A DNA stretch of 43,096 nucleotides from a bacterium (GTDB lineage: Bacteria > Auribacterota > Tritonobacteria > UBA1439): the NCBI GenBank assembly GCA_028716845.1, contig JAQUPF010000018.1, positions 1 through 43,096 on the forward strand, in the 5' to 3' direction. The notes under the pieces are model-generated. The model did not search any database. It had not been told where the DNA came from and was given only the letters and a program-made list of their open reading frames with translations. The position numbers and the translations under genes were made by a program. Position 1 is the stretch's first letter. Each line of letters begins with the position of its first letter. Below, piece after piece: positions 24,598-32,524 of this stretch.

Positions 24598-26355
24598 ATG
24601 GAACGCACACTCGATCTCTCCACCGAGGCGGGCCTCGAGACCTACCGCCACTCCGCCTCGCACGTGATGGCGCAGGCGGTCAAGCGCCTCTTCCCGGCCG
24701 CCCGCCTCGCCATCGGCCCGGCGATCCATGACGGCTTCTACTACGATTTCGACCTGGAGGAGCGCCTCGCGCCGGAGCACCTCGATCGGATCGAGGAGGA
24801 GATGCGGCGGATCGTCGGCGAGGACCTCGCGTTCGAGCGGGAGGAGATGCCGCGCCGCCGCGCCCTGGATCTGTTCCGCTCGATGGGGGAGCGGTACAAG
24901 GTCGAGCTCCTCGAGGGGATCGCCGACGACACGGTGAGCGTCTACCGGGACGGGGAGTTCGTCGACCTCTGCCGCGGCCCGCACGTCGGCCGCACCGGCG
25001 AGATCCGCGCGTTCAAGCTCCTCCACGTCGCGGGCGCCTACTGGCGCGGCGACGAGAACAACCCGATGCTCCAGCGGATCTACGGAACCGCCTGGGGGAC
25101 GGAGGCCGAGCTCGCCGCCCATCTCGCCCGGCTCGACGAGGCGAGGCAGCGCGACCACCGCCGGCTCGGGAGGGAGCTCGGCATCTTCGACGTCTACGAG
25201 GAAGCCGGGGCGGGCCTCGTCTACTGGCATCCGAAGGGGGCGATCCTCCGGCGGACCATCCGGACGTACTGGGAGGAGATGCACCTCGCCCGCGGCTACG
25301 ATCTCATCGCCATCCCCCACATCGCCCGGGCCGGCCTCTGGCACAAGTCCGGCCACTTCGAGTTCTACCGCGAGCACATGTACACGCTGCGGGCGGAGGA
25401 CGAGGAGTACGTGCTCAAGCCGATGAACTGCCCCGGCCACATCCTCATCTACAAGTCGGCCGTGCGCAGCTGGCGAGACCTCCCCATCCGCTACGCCGAG
25501 ATGGGCACCGTCTACCGGTTCGAGCGCTCGGGCGTCCTCCACGGCATGCTCCGGGTGCGGGGGTTCACGCAGGACGACGCCCACATTTTCTGCACCCCCG
25601 AGCAGCTGCCCGGGGAGATCGCGGGCGTTCTCGACCTCGTCCTCGAGGTGCTCGGCACGTTCGGCTTCCGGGAGTACGAGGTGGACCTGAGCGTCCGCGA
25701 CCCGGCGCGCCCCGCCGATTACGCCGGCTCGCCGGCGGCGTGGGAGACGGCCGAGCGGGCGCTCCTCGAGGCGCTCGAGGCGAAGGGCCTTCCGTTCAGG
25801 CGGATCGAGGGGGAGGCGGTGTTCTACGGCCCGAAGATCGACATCAAGCTCCTCGACGCCCTCGGCAGGAAATGGCAGTGCTCGACCATCCAGTTCGACT
25901 TCAACCTGCCCGGCCGGTTCGGCGCCTCCTACGTGGGGAGCGACAACCGGCGGCACGAGGTCGTCATGGTGCACCGGGCCCTCTTCGGCTCGCTCGAGCG
26001 GTTCGTCGGCGCCCTCATCGAGCACTACAAGGGGGCGTTCCCGGCATGGCTCGCCCCGGTCCAGGCGGTCGTCATCCCGGTCTCCGAGAAGCACCTGTCG
26101 TACGCGGAGGGGGTGCACGCGGCGCTGCGGGAGCACGGGATCCGGGCGGAGTGCGACCGGCGGAACGAGAAGATGGGGCTGAAGATACGCGAGGCGCAGG
26201 TCCGGAAGGTCCCCTACATGCTCGTCGTCGGCGGGCGGGAGGAGGAGGCCGGGACCGTCGCCGTCCGTTCGCGCGCGCGGGGGGACCTCGGGGCGAGGTC
26301 GCTGGCGGAGTTCATCGAGGCGCTCGGCGCCGAGATCGCCTCCAAGGCGCTGTAG
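24598..26355 (+). CDS. thrS: threonyl-tRNA synthetase lacking the TGS domain
   Basis: This class II synthetase charges tRNA-Thr. The 585-aa product starts directly in the editing-domain region: YRHSASHVMAQAVKRLFP with the HxxxH-type site, then LCRGPHV. The usual 60-residue N-terminal TGS domain is absent. The catalytic core has the zinc cysteine in MNCPGH, YRFERSGVLHGMLRVRGFTQDDAH (motif 2), YGPKIDIKL, and motif 3 at MVHRALFGSLERF. The anticodon-binding domain (about 480-580) follows, with APVQAVVIPVSEKH and AECDRRNEKMGLKIREAQ. The start is supported by the alignment-like N-terminus and the promoter just upstream. TGS-less ThrRS is known in several lineages. No infC or ribosomal genes follow, unlike the common order. 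Confidence 0.95.
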   Translation: MERTLDLSTEAGLETYRHSASHVMAQAVKRLFPAARLAIGPAIHDGFYYDFDLEERLAPEHLDRIEEEMRRIVGEDLAFEREEMPRRRALDLFRSMGERYKVELLEGIADDTVSVYRDGEFVDLCRGPHVGRTGEIRAFKLLHVAGAYWRGDENNPMLQRIYGTAWGTEAELAAHLARLDEARQRDHRRLGRELGIFDVYEEAGAGLVYWHPKGAILRRTIRTYWEEMHLARGYDLIAIPHIARAGLWHKSGHFEFYREHMYTLRAEDEEYVLKPMNCPGHILIYKSAVRSWRDLPIRYAEMGTVYRFERSGVLHGMLRVRGFTQDDAHIFCTPEQLPGEIAGVLDLVLEVLGTFGFREYEVDLSVRDPARPADYAGSPAAWETAERALLEALEAKGLPFRRIEGEAVFYGPKIDIKLLDALGRKWQCSTIQFDFNLPGRFGASYVGSDNRRHEVVMVHRALFGSLERFVGALIEHYKGAFPAWLAPVQAVVIPVSEKHLSYAEGVHAALREHGIRAECDRRNEKMGLKIREAQVRKVPYMLVVGGREEEAGTVAVRSRARGDLGARSLAEFIEALGAEIASKAL

Positions 26356-26387
26356 GCTGTTTCCTCTCCCCGCCGCTTCCCCTTCTG

Positions 26388-26430
26388 ATACCACATACCA
26401 CATACCACATACTGCATACTACATACTATC
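26388..26430 (+). repeat. 7-bp tandem repeat (ATACCAC)
   Basis: Six head-to-tail heptamers: three ATACCAC, then ATACTGC, ATACTAC and ATACTAT. They lie between the convergent ends of thrS and nikR. The stretch is AT-rich compared with its surroundings and ends two bases before the nikR stop codon. Confidence 0.85.
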
Positions 26431-26432
26431 CA

Positions 26433-26846
26433 CTATAGCTTCTTCCCCGTCGAGCTCATCGAGAGCCGGACGTGCTTGACGCCGCGGCTCGCCCTGATCA
26501 GATCCGCGATCCGCCGGATCTCCCCCGGCCTCCCCCGCGCGACGACGACCTCCAGGCACATGTCCCGGTCGAGGTGTATGTGCTGGGATGAGAGGATGCT
26601 CGTGTAGTGGTCGTGCTGGACATGCGTGAGCCTGTTCGACAGTTCGCGCTGGTGGTGGTCGTAGAGCATGCTGATGATCCCGACCACCTCCCCCTCCGCC
26701 CGCCACTCCTCCTCGACGAGCCGCTCGCGGACGAGATCGGCGATCGCCTTCGACCTGTTCCCGTAGCCGCAGCGGCGGAGGAGGCCGTCGAAGCGTCTGA
26801 GCAGCCCCTCCTCGAGCGAGACCCCGAACCGCACCAGCCGTTCCAT
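26433..26846 (-). CDS. nikR: nickel-responsive transcriptional regulator NikR
   Basis: This 137-aa ribbon-helix-helix regulator has the NikR layout. The N-terminal DNA-binding strand and helices are RLVRFGVSLEEGLLRRFD and GYGNRSKAIADLVRERL. The C-terminal ACT-like metal domain follows (VVGIISMLYDHHQRELSNRL). The four nickel ligands are in place with the exact spacing of characterised NikR: His78, His89, His91 and Cys97 (in QHDH, HIHLDRDMC). The start at 26846 has GGAGGAGG upstream; the longer in-frame start at 26903 would fall at the -10 box. It is divergent from the exported Fe-SOD gene and shares a promoter region with it. No nickel transporter or nickel enzyme gene is in the window. Confidence 0.92.
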   Translation of the reverse strand: MERLVRFGVSLEEGLLRRFDGLLRRCGYGNRSKAIADLVRERLVEEEWRAEGEVVGIISMLYDHHQRELSNRLTHVQHDHYTSILSSQHIHLDRDMCLEVVVARGRPGEIRRIADLIRASRGVKHVRLSMSSTGKKL

Positions 26847-26886
26847 GACCCGCCTCCTCCGTGGCAGCGAGGAATCTTGTGTGTTC

Positions 26887-26929
26887 GACTCGCCGCGGGT
26901 CAATTATAATTTCTCCGTCGCGGCGCGTC
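26887..26929. promoter_or_regulatory. divergent nikR/sod promoter region with candidate operator
   Basis: The 10-bp perfect palindrome AATTATAATT (26902-26911) contains a TATAAT on each strand: 26905-26910 rightward, 26908-26903 leftward. The leftward -35 is TGGACG (26931-26926, 17-nt spacer); the rightward -35 is poor. Flanking this is an inverted repeat, GACTCGCCGCG (26887-26897) and CGCGGCGCGTC (26919-26929), with 10 of 11 positions paired and 21 nt between. It is nearly centred on the palindrome. A bound regulator would cover both promoters. The sequence is not the classical NikR operator. Confidence 0.5.
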
Positions 26930-26970
26930 CAGCCGCGCGGGGGGAGCACATCCGAGCGAAGGGAGGGCAT

Positions 26971-27693
26971 ATGAACAAGAATCGCCATCCGACGGGGCCC
27001 GCCGGCATGACCCGCCGGCGCTTTCTCGCCACCGCCGCCGGATCCGCGCTCGCCGCCGCCTTCGGCGGCCTGCCCCGCTTCGCCGGGGCGGCGGAACCGC
27101 TCATCCTCCCGCCGCTCCCGTTCGGCGAGGGGGCGCTCGAGCCGGTCATCTCCGCGCGGACGATCTCCTTCCACTACGGGAAGCACCACCGGGGCTACTT
27201 CGACAACCTCCTGCGGCTCATCGCGGGAACCGAGTACGCCGGCATGCCGCTCGACCGCATCGTCGCCGCCACCGCCGGCAGGCCGGACCGGGCCGCGATC
27301 TTCAACAACGCCGCCCAGACCTGGAACCACACCTTCTACTGGCGGAGCCTGAAGCCGAAGGGGGGAGGGGAGCCGCCGGCGGGGCTGAAGCGCCGGATCG
27401 AATCGTCGTTCGGGAGCGTGGGGGCGTGCAGGAAGGCCCTCGCCGAGGCGGCGGCGGCGCAGTTCGGCAGCGGCTGGGCGTGGCTGATCCGGGACGGCGG
27501 GACGCTGAAGGCCGCCAGGACGCCGAACGCCGAGATCCCCGCCGGGAAGGAGGTCGTCCCCCTCCTCGTCATCGACGTCTGGGAGCACGCCTACTATCTC
27601 GACTACCAGAACAGGCGCGCGGCGTACGTGGAGGCGCTCATCGAGAAACTGCTCAACTGGGAATTCGCCGCCGGGAACCTCGGCGCGGCGTGA
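26971..27693 (+). CDS. Tat-exported superoxide dismutase, Fe type
   Basis: This enzyme dismutates superoxide, here outside the cytoplasm. The 240-aa protein begins with a twin-arginine signal (MTRRRFLATAAGSALAAAF, residues 13-31) and a likely cleavage after FAGA (about residue 40). The mature part is a full Fe/Mn-SOD. Metal ligands are His68 (SFHYGKHH), His120 (TWNHTFYW), and Asp202 and His206 (DVWEHAYY). Gln116 in NNAAQTWNH is the Fe-type active-site glutamine; Mn enzymes usually have Gly there. The ATG at 26971 follows GGGAGGGC and opens the Tat signal. It is divergent from nikR and 48 nt upstream of the thiol peroxidase fusion. Confidence 0.92.
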   Translation: MNKNRHPTGPAGMTRRRFLATAAGSALAAAFGGLPRFAGAAEPLILPPLPFGEGALEPVISARTISFHYGKHHRGYFDNLLRLIAGTEYAGMPLDRIVAATAGRPDRAAIFNNAAQTWNHTFYWRSLKPKGGGEPPAGLKRRIESSFGSVGACRKALAEAAAAQFGSGWAWLIRDGGTLKAARTPNAEIPAGKEVVPLLVIDVWEHAYYLDYQNRRAAYVEALIEKLLNWEFAAGNLGAA

Positions 27694-27741
27694 CGCCGGC
27701 GCCGGCCGCGCACGGCTCGAACGACAGGGAGGTGCCTGACC

Positions 27742-28586
<845 letters not shown>

Positions 28587-28590
<4 letters not shown>

Positions 28591-29312
28591 GACGCGACGT
28601 CTGCGTGGTCTGCCCCGTCCATGACGAGCGGCCCTTCCTCGAGGGGTTCTCGCGGAAGCTGCGGGGCTGCTTCTCCGGCCAGGTCATCTTCATCGACGAC
28701 GGCTCCGGCGACGGCTCCGGCGATCTCCTCCGCGCGATGGGCGACTGGCGGACCGCCGTCATCGGCCATCCGCGCCGCCTCGGCTACGGGGCGGCGCTGC
28801 TGACCGGCTTCCGGGAGGCGCTCGGGAGGGGGTTCCGGAGGATCGTCACCATCGACGCCGATCTCCAGCACAACCCCGCCCGCATCGGCCGGTTCGCGCG
28901 GGCGCTCGACGGCCGGGACGCCGCGCTCGGCACGCGCTACCCGAAGGGGACGGCGTACGCGAAGGCGCCGGGGGAGCGGCTGGCCGTCAACCGCTACGCG
29001 GCGGGGCTGCTGCGCGTCCTGTTCGGCGTCCGGTTCACGGACCCGTTCTGCGGTTTCAGGGCGTACCGGGACACCTTCCTGCGGGAGGCCCGCCTCACCG
29101 AGGAGGGGTACGGACTGGGGCTGGAGATCCTCCTCGAGATCGTGCGGCTGGGCGCCCGGTTCCGGGAGGTGCCGGTCGAGGCGGTGTACCCGCATCCCGG
29201 CCGGCGGTTCCTCGACGGCCTCGACGATCCGCGCCGCCGGCTCCTCCACTACCTCGGCGTCATCGCCCGGAAGAGGAATGAGATCGAACGTGAACACGCG
29301 CCCCCCGGTTAG
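28587..29312 (+). CDS. family 2 glycosyltransferase (dolichol-phosphate-mannose synthase-like)
   Basis: This GT-A fold enzyme probably transfers a sugar from a nucleotide donor onto polyprenyl phosphate. The 241-aa product has VVCPVHDERPFLEGF, FIDDGSGDGSGDLL, the DXD-type TIDADLQHNP, and FTDPFCGFRAYR, all typical of Dpm1/DPG-synthase-like GT2 proteins. It has no membrane spans. The ATG overlaps the previous stop codon (ATGA). Its product could feed the two GT-C enzymes elsewhere in this window, which would need polyprenyl-phosphate sugars; that link is inferred. The C-terminus ends in a basic stretch. Confidence 0.88.
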
Positions 29313-29345
29313 GGCGCCCGGCTCCGCCGTTCCGCCCCGGCTCCC

Positions 29346-30356
29346 GTGAAGAAACGGCTCCTCATGCCGCCGCCGGAGGACGGCGGGATGCTCCTCGTCC
29401 CGCCGTTCGACGAGTGGGTTTCCCGGATCGGGGACGACGATCGCGTCGGGACCGCGCACCAGCCGGGCTTCTTCAACGCCGGCGTCGCCCTGAAGTTCCA
29501 GCTGCTCGACGCGCTCCCGCGCGGCGCAAAGACGCGCATCTTCATCGATACGGACCGGGCGGTCGTCGCCCTGAAGGTGCCCCGCGGCGGGGGCCCCCCC
29601 GAGCGGATGGCGCTCCTCGAGTCGGACGCGATCCTGCGCGACCTCCTTGCCCCTCCCGACGCCGCCGTTCGTGATTTCTTCGATCGCCTCGAGGGGGCGC
29701 TCGCGCGCTCCGGGATACCCGGCGCCGCGGGGTGCATCCCGCGCGTGCGGGAGTTCGGGGCGATCCTGCGCCGCCGCGGCGGCGGCCTCCTCAAGGACGC
29801 CCTCGCGGGCGCCTTCCTCGAGTACGCGGGGCTCCCCGGCGATTACGTCCACCTCTCGAACCTCCTCCGGGGGGAGCCGTACCGCGCGTTCGTCCTGCGG
29901 ATCTTCGACGACGACGCCCGATTCCGCGACATTTTCAACACGGCGCTCGGCGAATTCAGGGAGGAGTTCCGCTTCCGCTGGCGGCGCTACCCGTTCCCGC
30001 CGCTCGGGGAGGGGGAGCTCCCGTTCTGGGTCGTGCGGGGAGGCCGGCGGGAGCGGTGCTTCAAGGGTGCCGCGGACCCCTCCTCGGACGACATCATCCC
30101 CCGCGCGGTCACCCTCACCCTCTTCCTCCGGCTCCACCTGCTCGATTTCTTCATCCACGGCGTCGGCGGCGCGAACTACGAGTGGATCGGCGACCGCCTC
30201 ATCGAGCGCTTCTTCCTCGAGCGGCCGCCCCCGTACGCGGCGGCGAGCCGCACGCGCCTCCTCGACGGCTCCCCCGAGCGCGACCTCCCCTTCTTCTACT
30301 TCGACCGGGGGAGCCTGCGTCCCGAGGTTGAACGCCCCGGCCCGGAAGAGAGATGA
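29346..30356 (+). CDS. conserved-looking protein of unknown function
   Basis: I do not recognise a named family for this 336-aa soluble protein. Landmarks are AHQPGFFNAGVALKFQLLD (about 37-55), FIDTDRAVV (66-74) and a mid-region helix bundle. A C-terminal motif, FFIHGVGGANYEWIGDRLIERFF, lies at about 271-293. The AHQPGFF segment and the HGVGGANY loop look like nucleotide- or substrate-binding loops, and the protein has many aromatic/Arg-rich strands. There is no signal peptide or membrane span. It follows the GT2 gene by 33 nt, with the same strand and composition, so is probably in the same transcript. A role in sugar or nucleotide metabolism is possible but unsupported. Confidence 0.6.
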   Translation: MKKRLLMPPPEDGGMLLVPPFDEWVSRIGDDDRVGTAHQPGFFNAGVALKFQLLDALPRGAKTRIFIDTDRAVVALKVPRGGGPPERMALLESDAILRDLLAPPDAAVRDFFDRLEGALARSGIPGAAGCIPRVREFGAILRRRGGGLLKDALAGAFLEYAGLPGDYVHLSNLLRGEPYRAFVLRIFDDDARFRDIFNTALGEFREEFRFRWRRYPFPPLGEGELPFWVVRGGRRERCFKGAADPSSDDIIPRAVTLTLFLRLHLLDFFIHGVGGANYEWIGDRLIERFFLERPPPYAAASRTRLLDGSPERDLPFFYFDRGSLRPEVERPGPEER

Positions 30357-30357
30357 A

Positions 30358-30459
30358 ACAATCGACCACGGATCTTCACGGATTCACACGGATCCCAACT
30401 ACAGCAGAAAGTTCAAGGTTGAAAAGGGAAAGGTGAAAACACAATCCGTGGTCAGTTGG
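30358..30459 (-). repeat. dispersed palindromic repeat, CGGAT family, copy 2 (inverted)
   Basis: CGGAT at 30369, 30379 and 30389 (exact 10-bp phase), a core with ACTACAGCAGAAAGTTCAAG, and a short far arm with one ATCCG (30444). It aligns with the reverse complement of 24440-24522 at high identity, except that it lacks one 10-bp unit there. It begins directly after the stop codon of the unknown gene. Confidence 0.85.
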
Positions 30460-30542
30460 TTCGTTGCGTCCGCGGCGGTCCCCCGCTCCGCGATCCCCCC
30501 CGGCGGATTGCGGCGGATGGCGTGCCCGGCGGGCGGAATATG

Positions 30543-30551
30543 TGCTATATT
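30543..30551 (+). promoter_or_regulatory. predicted extended -10 promoter for murJ
   Basis: TGC followed by TATATT (30546-30551) is an extended -10 element. No good -35 box is seen at 17-18 nt. The predicted start is near 30558, upstream of both candidate murJ start codons. Confidence 0.45.
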
Positions 30552-30623
30552 ATCGGCTGACCGTCAATCCATCCCGGGGATATGCGTGTGCGGCGGGCGG
30601 AGAAGGGGCCTGCCCTTTCCATA

Positions 30624-32216
30624 ATGAGCACCGACAGGAAGATCGCGAGGGCCTCGGCGACGCTCATGGCGGCGAGCGCGATCGGCCACGTCCTCTCCCT
30701 CGCCAAGGAGATCCTCGTCGCCGCCACCTTCGGCATCACCCGCGCGATGGACGCGTACTTCGCCGCCCTCACCATCCCCACGCTGCTGAACAACGTCCTC
30801 ATCTCCACCTTCGGCGCCGTCTTCATCCCGATCTTCGTGAAGTACCGGCTCAGGAACAGGGACGAGGCGAACCACATCGCCTCCGTCGTCATCAACTGCA
30901 TCTCGCTCCTCCTCCTCGCCCTCGCCGCGCTGCTCGCCCTCCTCGCCCCCGCCGTCGTCGGGATCGTCTTCCGCGGCCTCCCCCCGGAGACCGCCCTGAT
31001 CGCCGTCAAGGTCCTGAGGGTCCTGTCCGTGACGGTGGTCCTGAGCGGGCTCATCGGCATGATCTCGGGCGTCCTCAACGCGCAGGAGCATTTCGCCGCC
31101 CCCGCCTTCTCGCAGATGTGCATCACGGTCAGCACGATCGTCTTCATCCTCGCGCTCGCGAGCCGGTCCGGCATCTTCGTCCTCCCGTACGGGATGATCG
31201 TCGGCCTCGCCGTCCAGCTCGTCATCCTGATCCCCGTCGTCGCCCGGAAGGGATACCAGCATTTCCTCTCGATGCGGTCCGACCACCCCGCCGTGCGGGG
31301 GATGGTCACCCTCTCCCTCCTCTTCTTCGCGACCATCGTCGCCTCCCACATGAACGTGGTCGTGGACCGGATCATGGCCTCCTTCCTCGCCGCCGGCAGC
31401 ATCGCGGCCCTCGGCTACGCCGACAAGCTCGTCCAGGCGCCGATCATGATCTTCTCCATGCCGATCGTGACCGCCGCCTTCCCGTTCTTCTCGGCCCAGG
31501 CGGCGGGCGACCGGATCGACGAGCTGCGCGACTCGATCGCGAAGGCCGTCCGGATGACGGCGTTCATCTTCCTGCCGCTCACCCTCGTCCTCGCCGTCCT
31601 CGCGCACCCGTTCGTCACCCTCCTCTACCAGCGGGGCTCCTTCGTGCCGAAGGCCGCCGCCCTCACCTCCTCCGTCTTCACCTTCTATGTCCTCCAGCTG
31701 TTCTTCTTCACCGTCACCCTCCTCCTCGTCAGGGTCTTCCTCGCCTTCCAGCGGATGTCGGCGCTCATTCGTCTGACGGTCCTCGGCGTGGCGCTCAACG
31801 CGGGGCTCAACCTCCTCCTCATGCGGCTGACCGATCCGCCCGTGGCGGGGATCGCCCTCGCGACCTCGGTGGTGTACGCCGTGCTCATGTCCCTCATGCT
31901 CCTCTCGGTCCGGAGGATGATCGGGGGCCTCCGCGGCGGCTACGTCATGGACGGCGTCGCGCGGATGGGGATCGGCGCGGCGGGCGCGGCCGCCGCGGCG
32001 GCGGTCGTTCTCCGCGCGGTGCGCGCCGTCGATTTCGCCTCGCCGCTCGGGGGGGCGTTCGTGCGCTTCGCCGTCCCGGCGGCGGTCGCGGCGGCGGTCT
32101 TCGCGCTCGCCGCCCGCCTCCTCCGGCTCGAGGAGCCGGGAAAGATCGCCGCCCTCCTCCGCGCCGGACCAGCGGCCGCCGGCCGCACGCCCGGCATCCC
32201 GTCCCTTCCGCGCTGA
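30624..32216 (+). CDS. murJ: MurJ (MviN) lipid II flippase
   Basis: MurJ flips lipid-linked peptidoglycan precursors across the inner membrane. The 530-aa protein has about 14 hydrophobic segments and the family's N-terminal pattern (KIARASATLMAASAIGHVLSLAKEILVAATFG, then AMDAYFAAL and IPTLLNNV). Further signatures are HMNVVVDRIMASFLAAGSIAALGYADKL, and LLYQRGSF in the second half. The start at ATG 30624 gives the standard N-terminus but lacks a clear Shine-Dalgarno sequence. An in-frame ATG at 30582 would add 14 basic residues. It could also serve as an oligosaccharide-lipid flippase, given the nearby glycan genes, but the MurJ pattern is clearer than the Wzx one. Confidence 0.88.
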   Translation: MSTDRKIARASATLMAASAIGHVLSLAKEILVAATFGITRAMDAYFAALTIPTLLNNVLISTFGAVFIPIFVKYRLRNRDEANHIASVVINCISLLLLALAALLALLAPAVVGIVFRGLPPETALIAVKVLRVLSVTVVLSGLIGMISGVLNAQEHFAAPAFSQMCITVSTIVFILALASRSGIFVLPYGMIVGLAVQLVILIPVVARKGYQHFLSMRSDHPAVRGMVTLSLLFFATIVASHMNVVVDRIMASFLAAGSIAALGYADKLVQAPIMIFSMPIVTAAFPFFSAQAAGDRIDELRDSIAKAVRMTAFIFLPLTLVLAVLAHPFVTLLYQRGSFVPKAAALTSSVFTFYVLQLFFFTVTLLLVRVFLAFQRMSALIRLTVLGVALNAGLNLLLMRLTDPPVAGIALATSVVYAVLMSLMLLSVRRMIGGLRGGYVMDGVARMGIGAAGAAAAAAVVLRAVRAVDFASPLGGAFVRFAVPAAVAAAVFALAARLLRLEEPGKIAALLRAGPAAAGRTPGIPSLPR

Positions 32217-32250
32217 CGCATCAGGGTGGCGGCCACGAGGTGCTTCCCTG

Positions 32251-32424
32251 CCGCGGATTGGCGCGGATGACGGATACTTCCTCCCGCCACAGAGATCACG
32301 GAGACCACAGAGCATCCGGAGGAGGCATCCCGTCCAATCTGCATTCACCAGTATGAATCAGCGGCAGAACCACTATCCTCCGTGTTCTCTGTGTCCTCTG
32401 TGTCCGCTCTGTGATCTCTGTGGC
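32251..32424 (+). repeat. composite palindromic repeat, CGGAT remnant plus CACAGAG arms
   Basis: Starts with CGGAT at 32254, 32264 and 32271. An 18-bp inverted repeat follows with one mismatch: 32286-32303 against 32407-32424, built from CACAGAG-like words. The far arm holds CTCCGTG/CTCTGTG words at about 9-11 bp spacing between 32378 and 32422. It occupies most of the 308-nt gap between murJ and the metallophosphoesterase gene. Confidence 0.8.
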
Positions 32425-32499
32425 ATGCGTTGAGGTTGCTATTCCAAGAACGGGGGAAAGTCCGGGCGGTATTCTGTGGAGGGCCGCGGGCGAGGCGTG

Positions 32500-32505
32500 T
32501 ATAAT
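32500..32505 (+). promoter_or_regulatory. predicted -10 element for the metallophosphoesterase-vanZ-ligA operon
   Basis: A consensus TATAAT at 32500-32505. No clear -35 box at the right distance. The predicted start near 32512 coincides with a GGAGG ribosome-binding site (32513-32517) placed 7 nt before the GTG at 32525, which decides that start codon. Confidence 0.5.
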
Positions 32506-32524
32506 GCGGGACGGAGGCTCGGCG

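Noticed and set aside
26388-26430. Iteron-type replication origin
   Set aside because: Units are only 7 bp, next to no replication initiator gene, and between ordinary convergent chromosomal genes.
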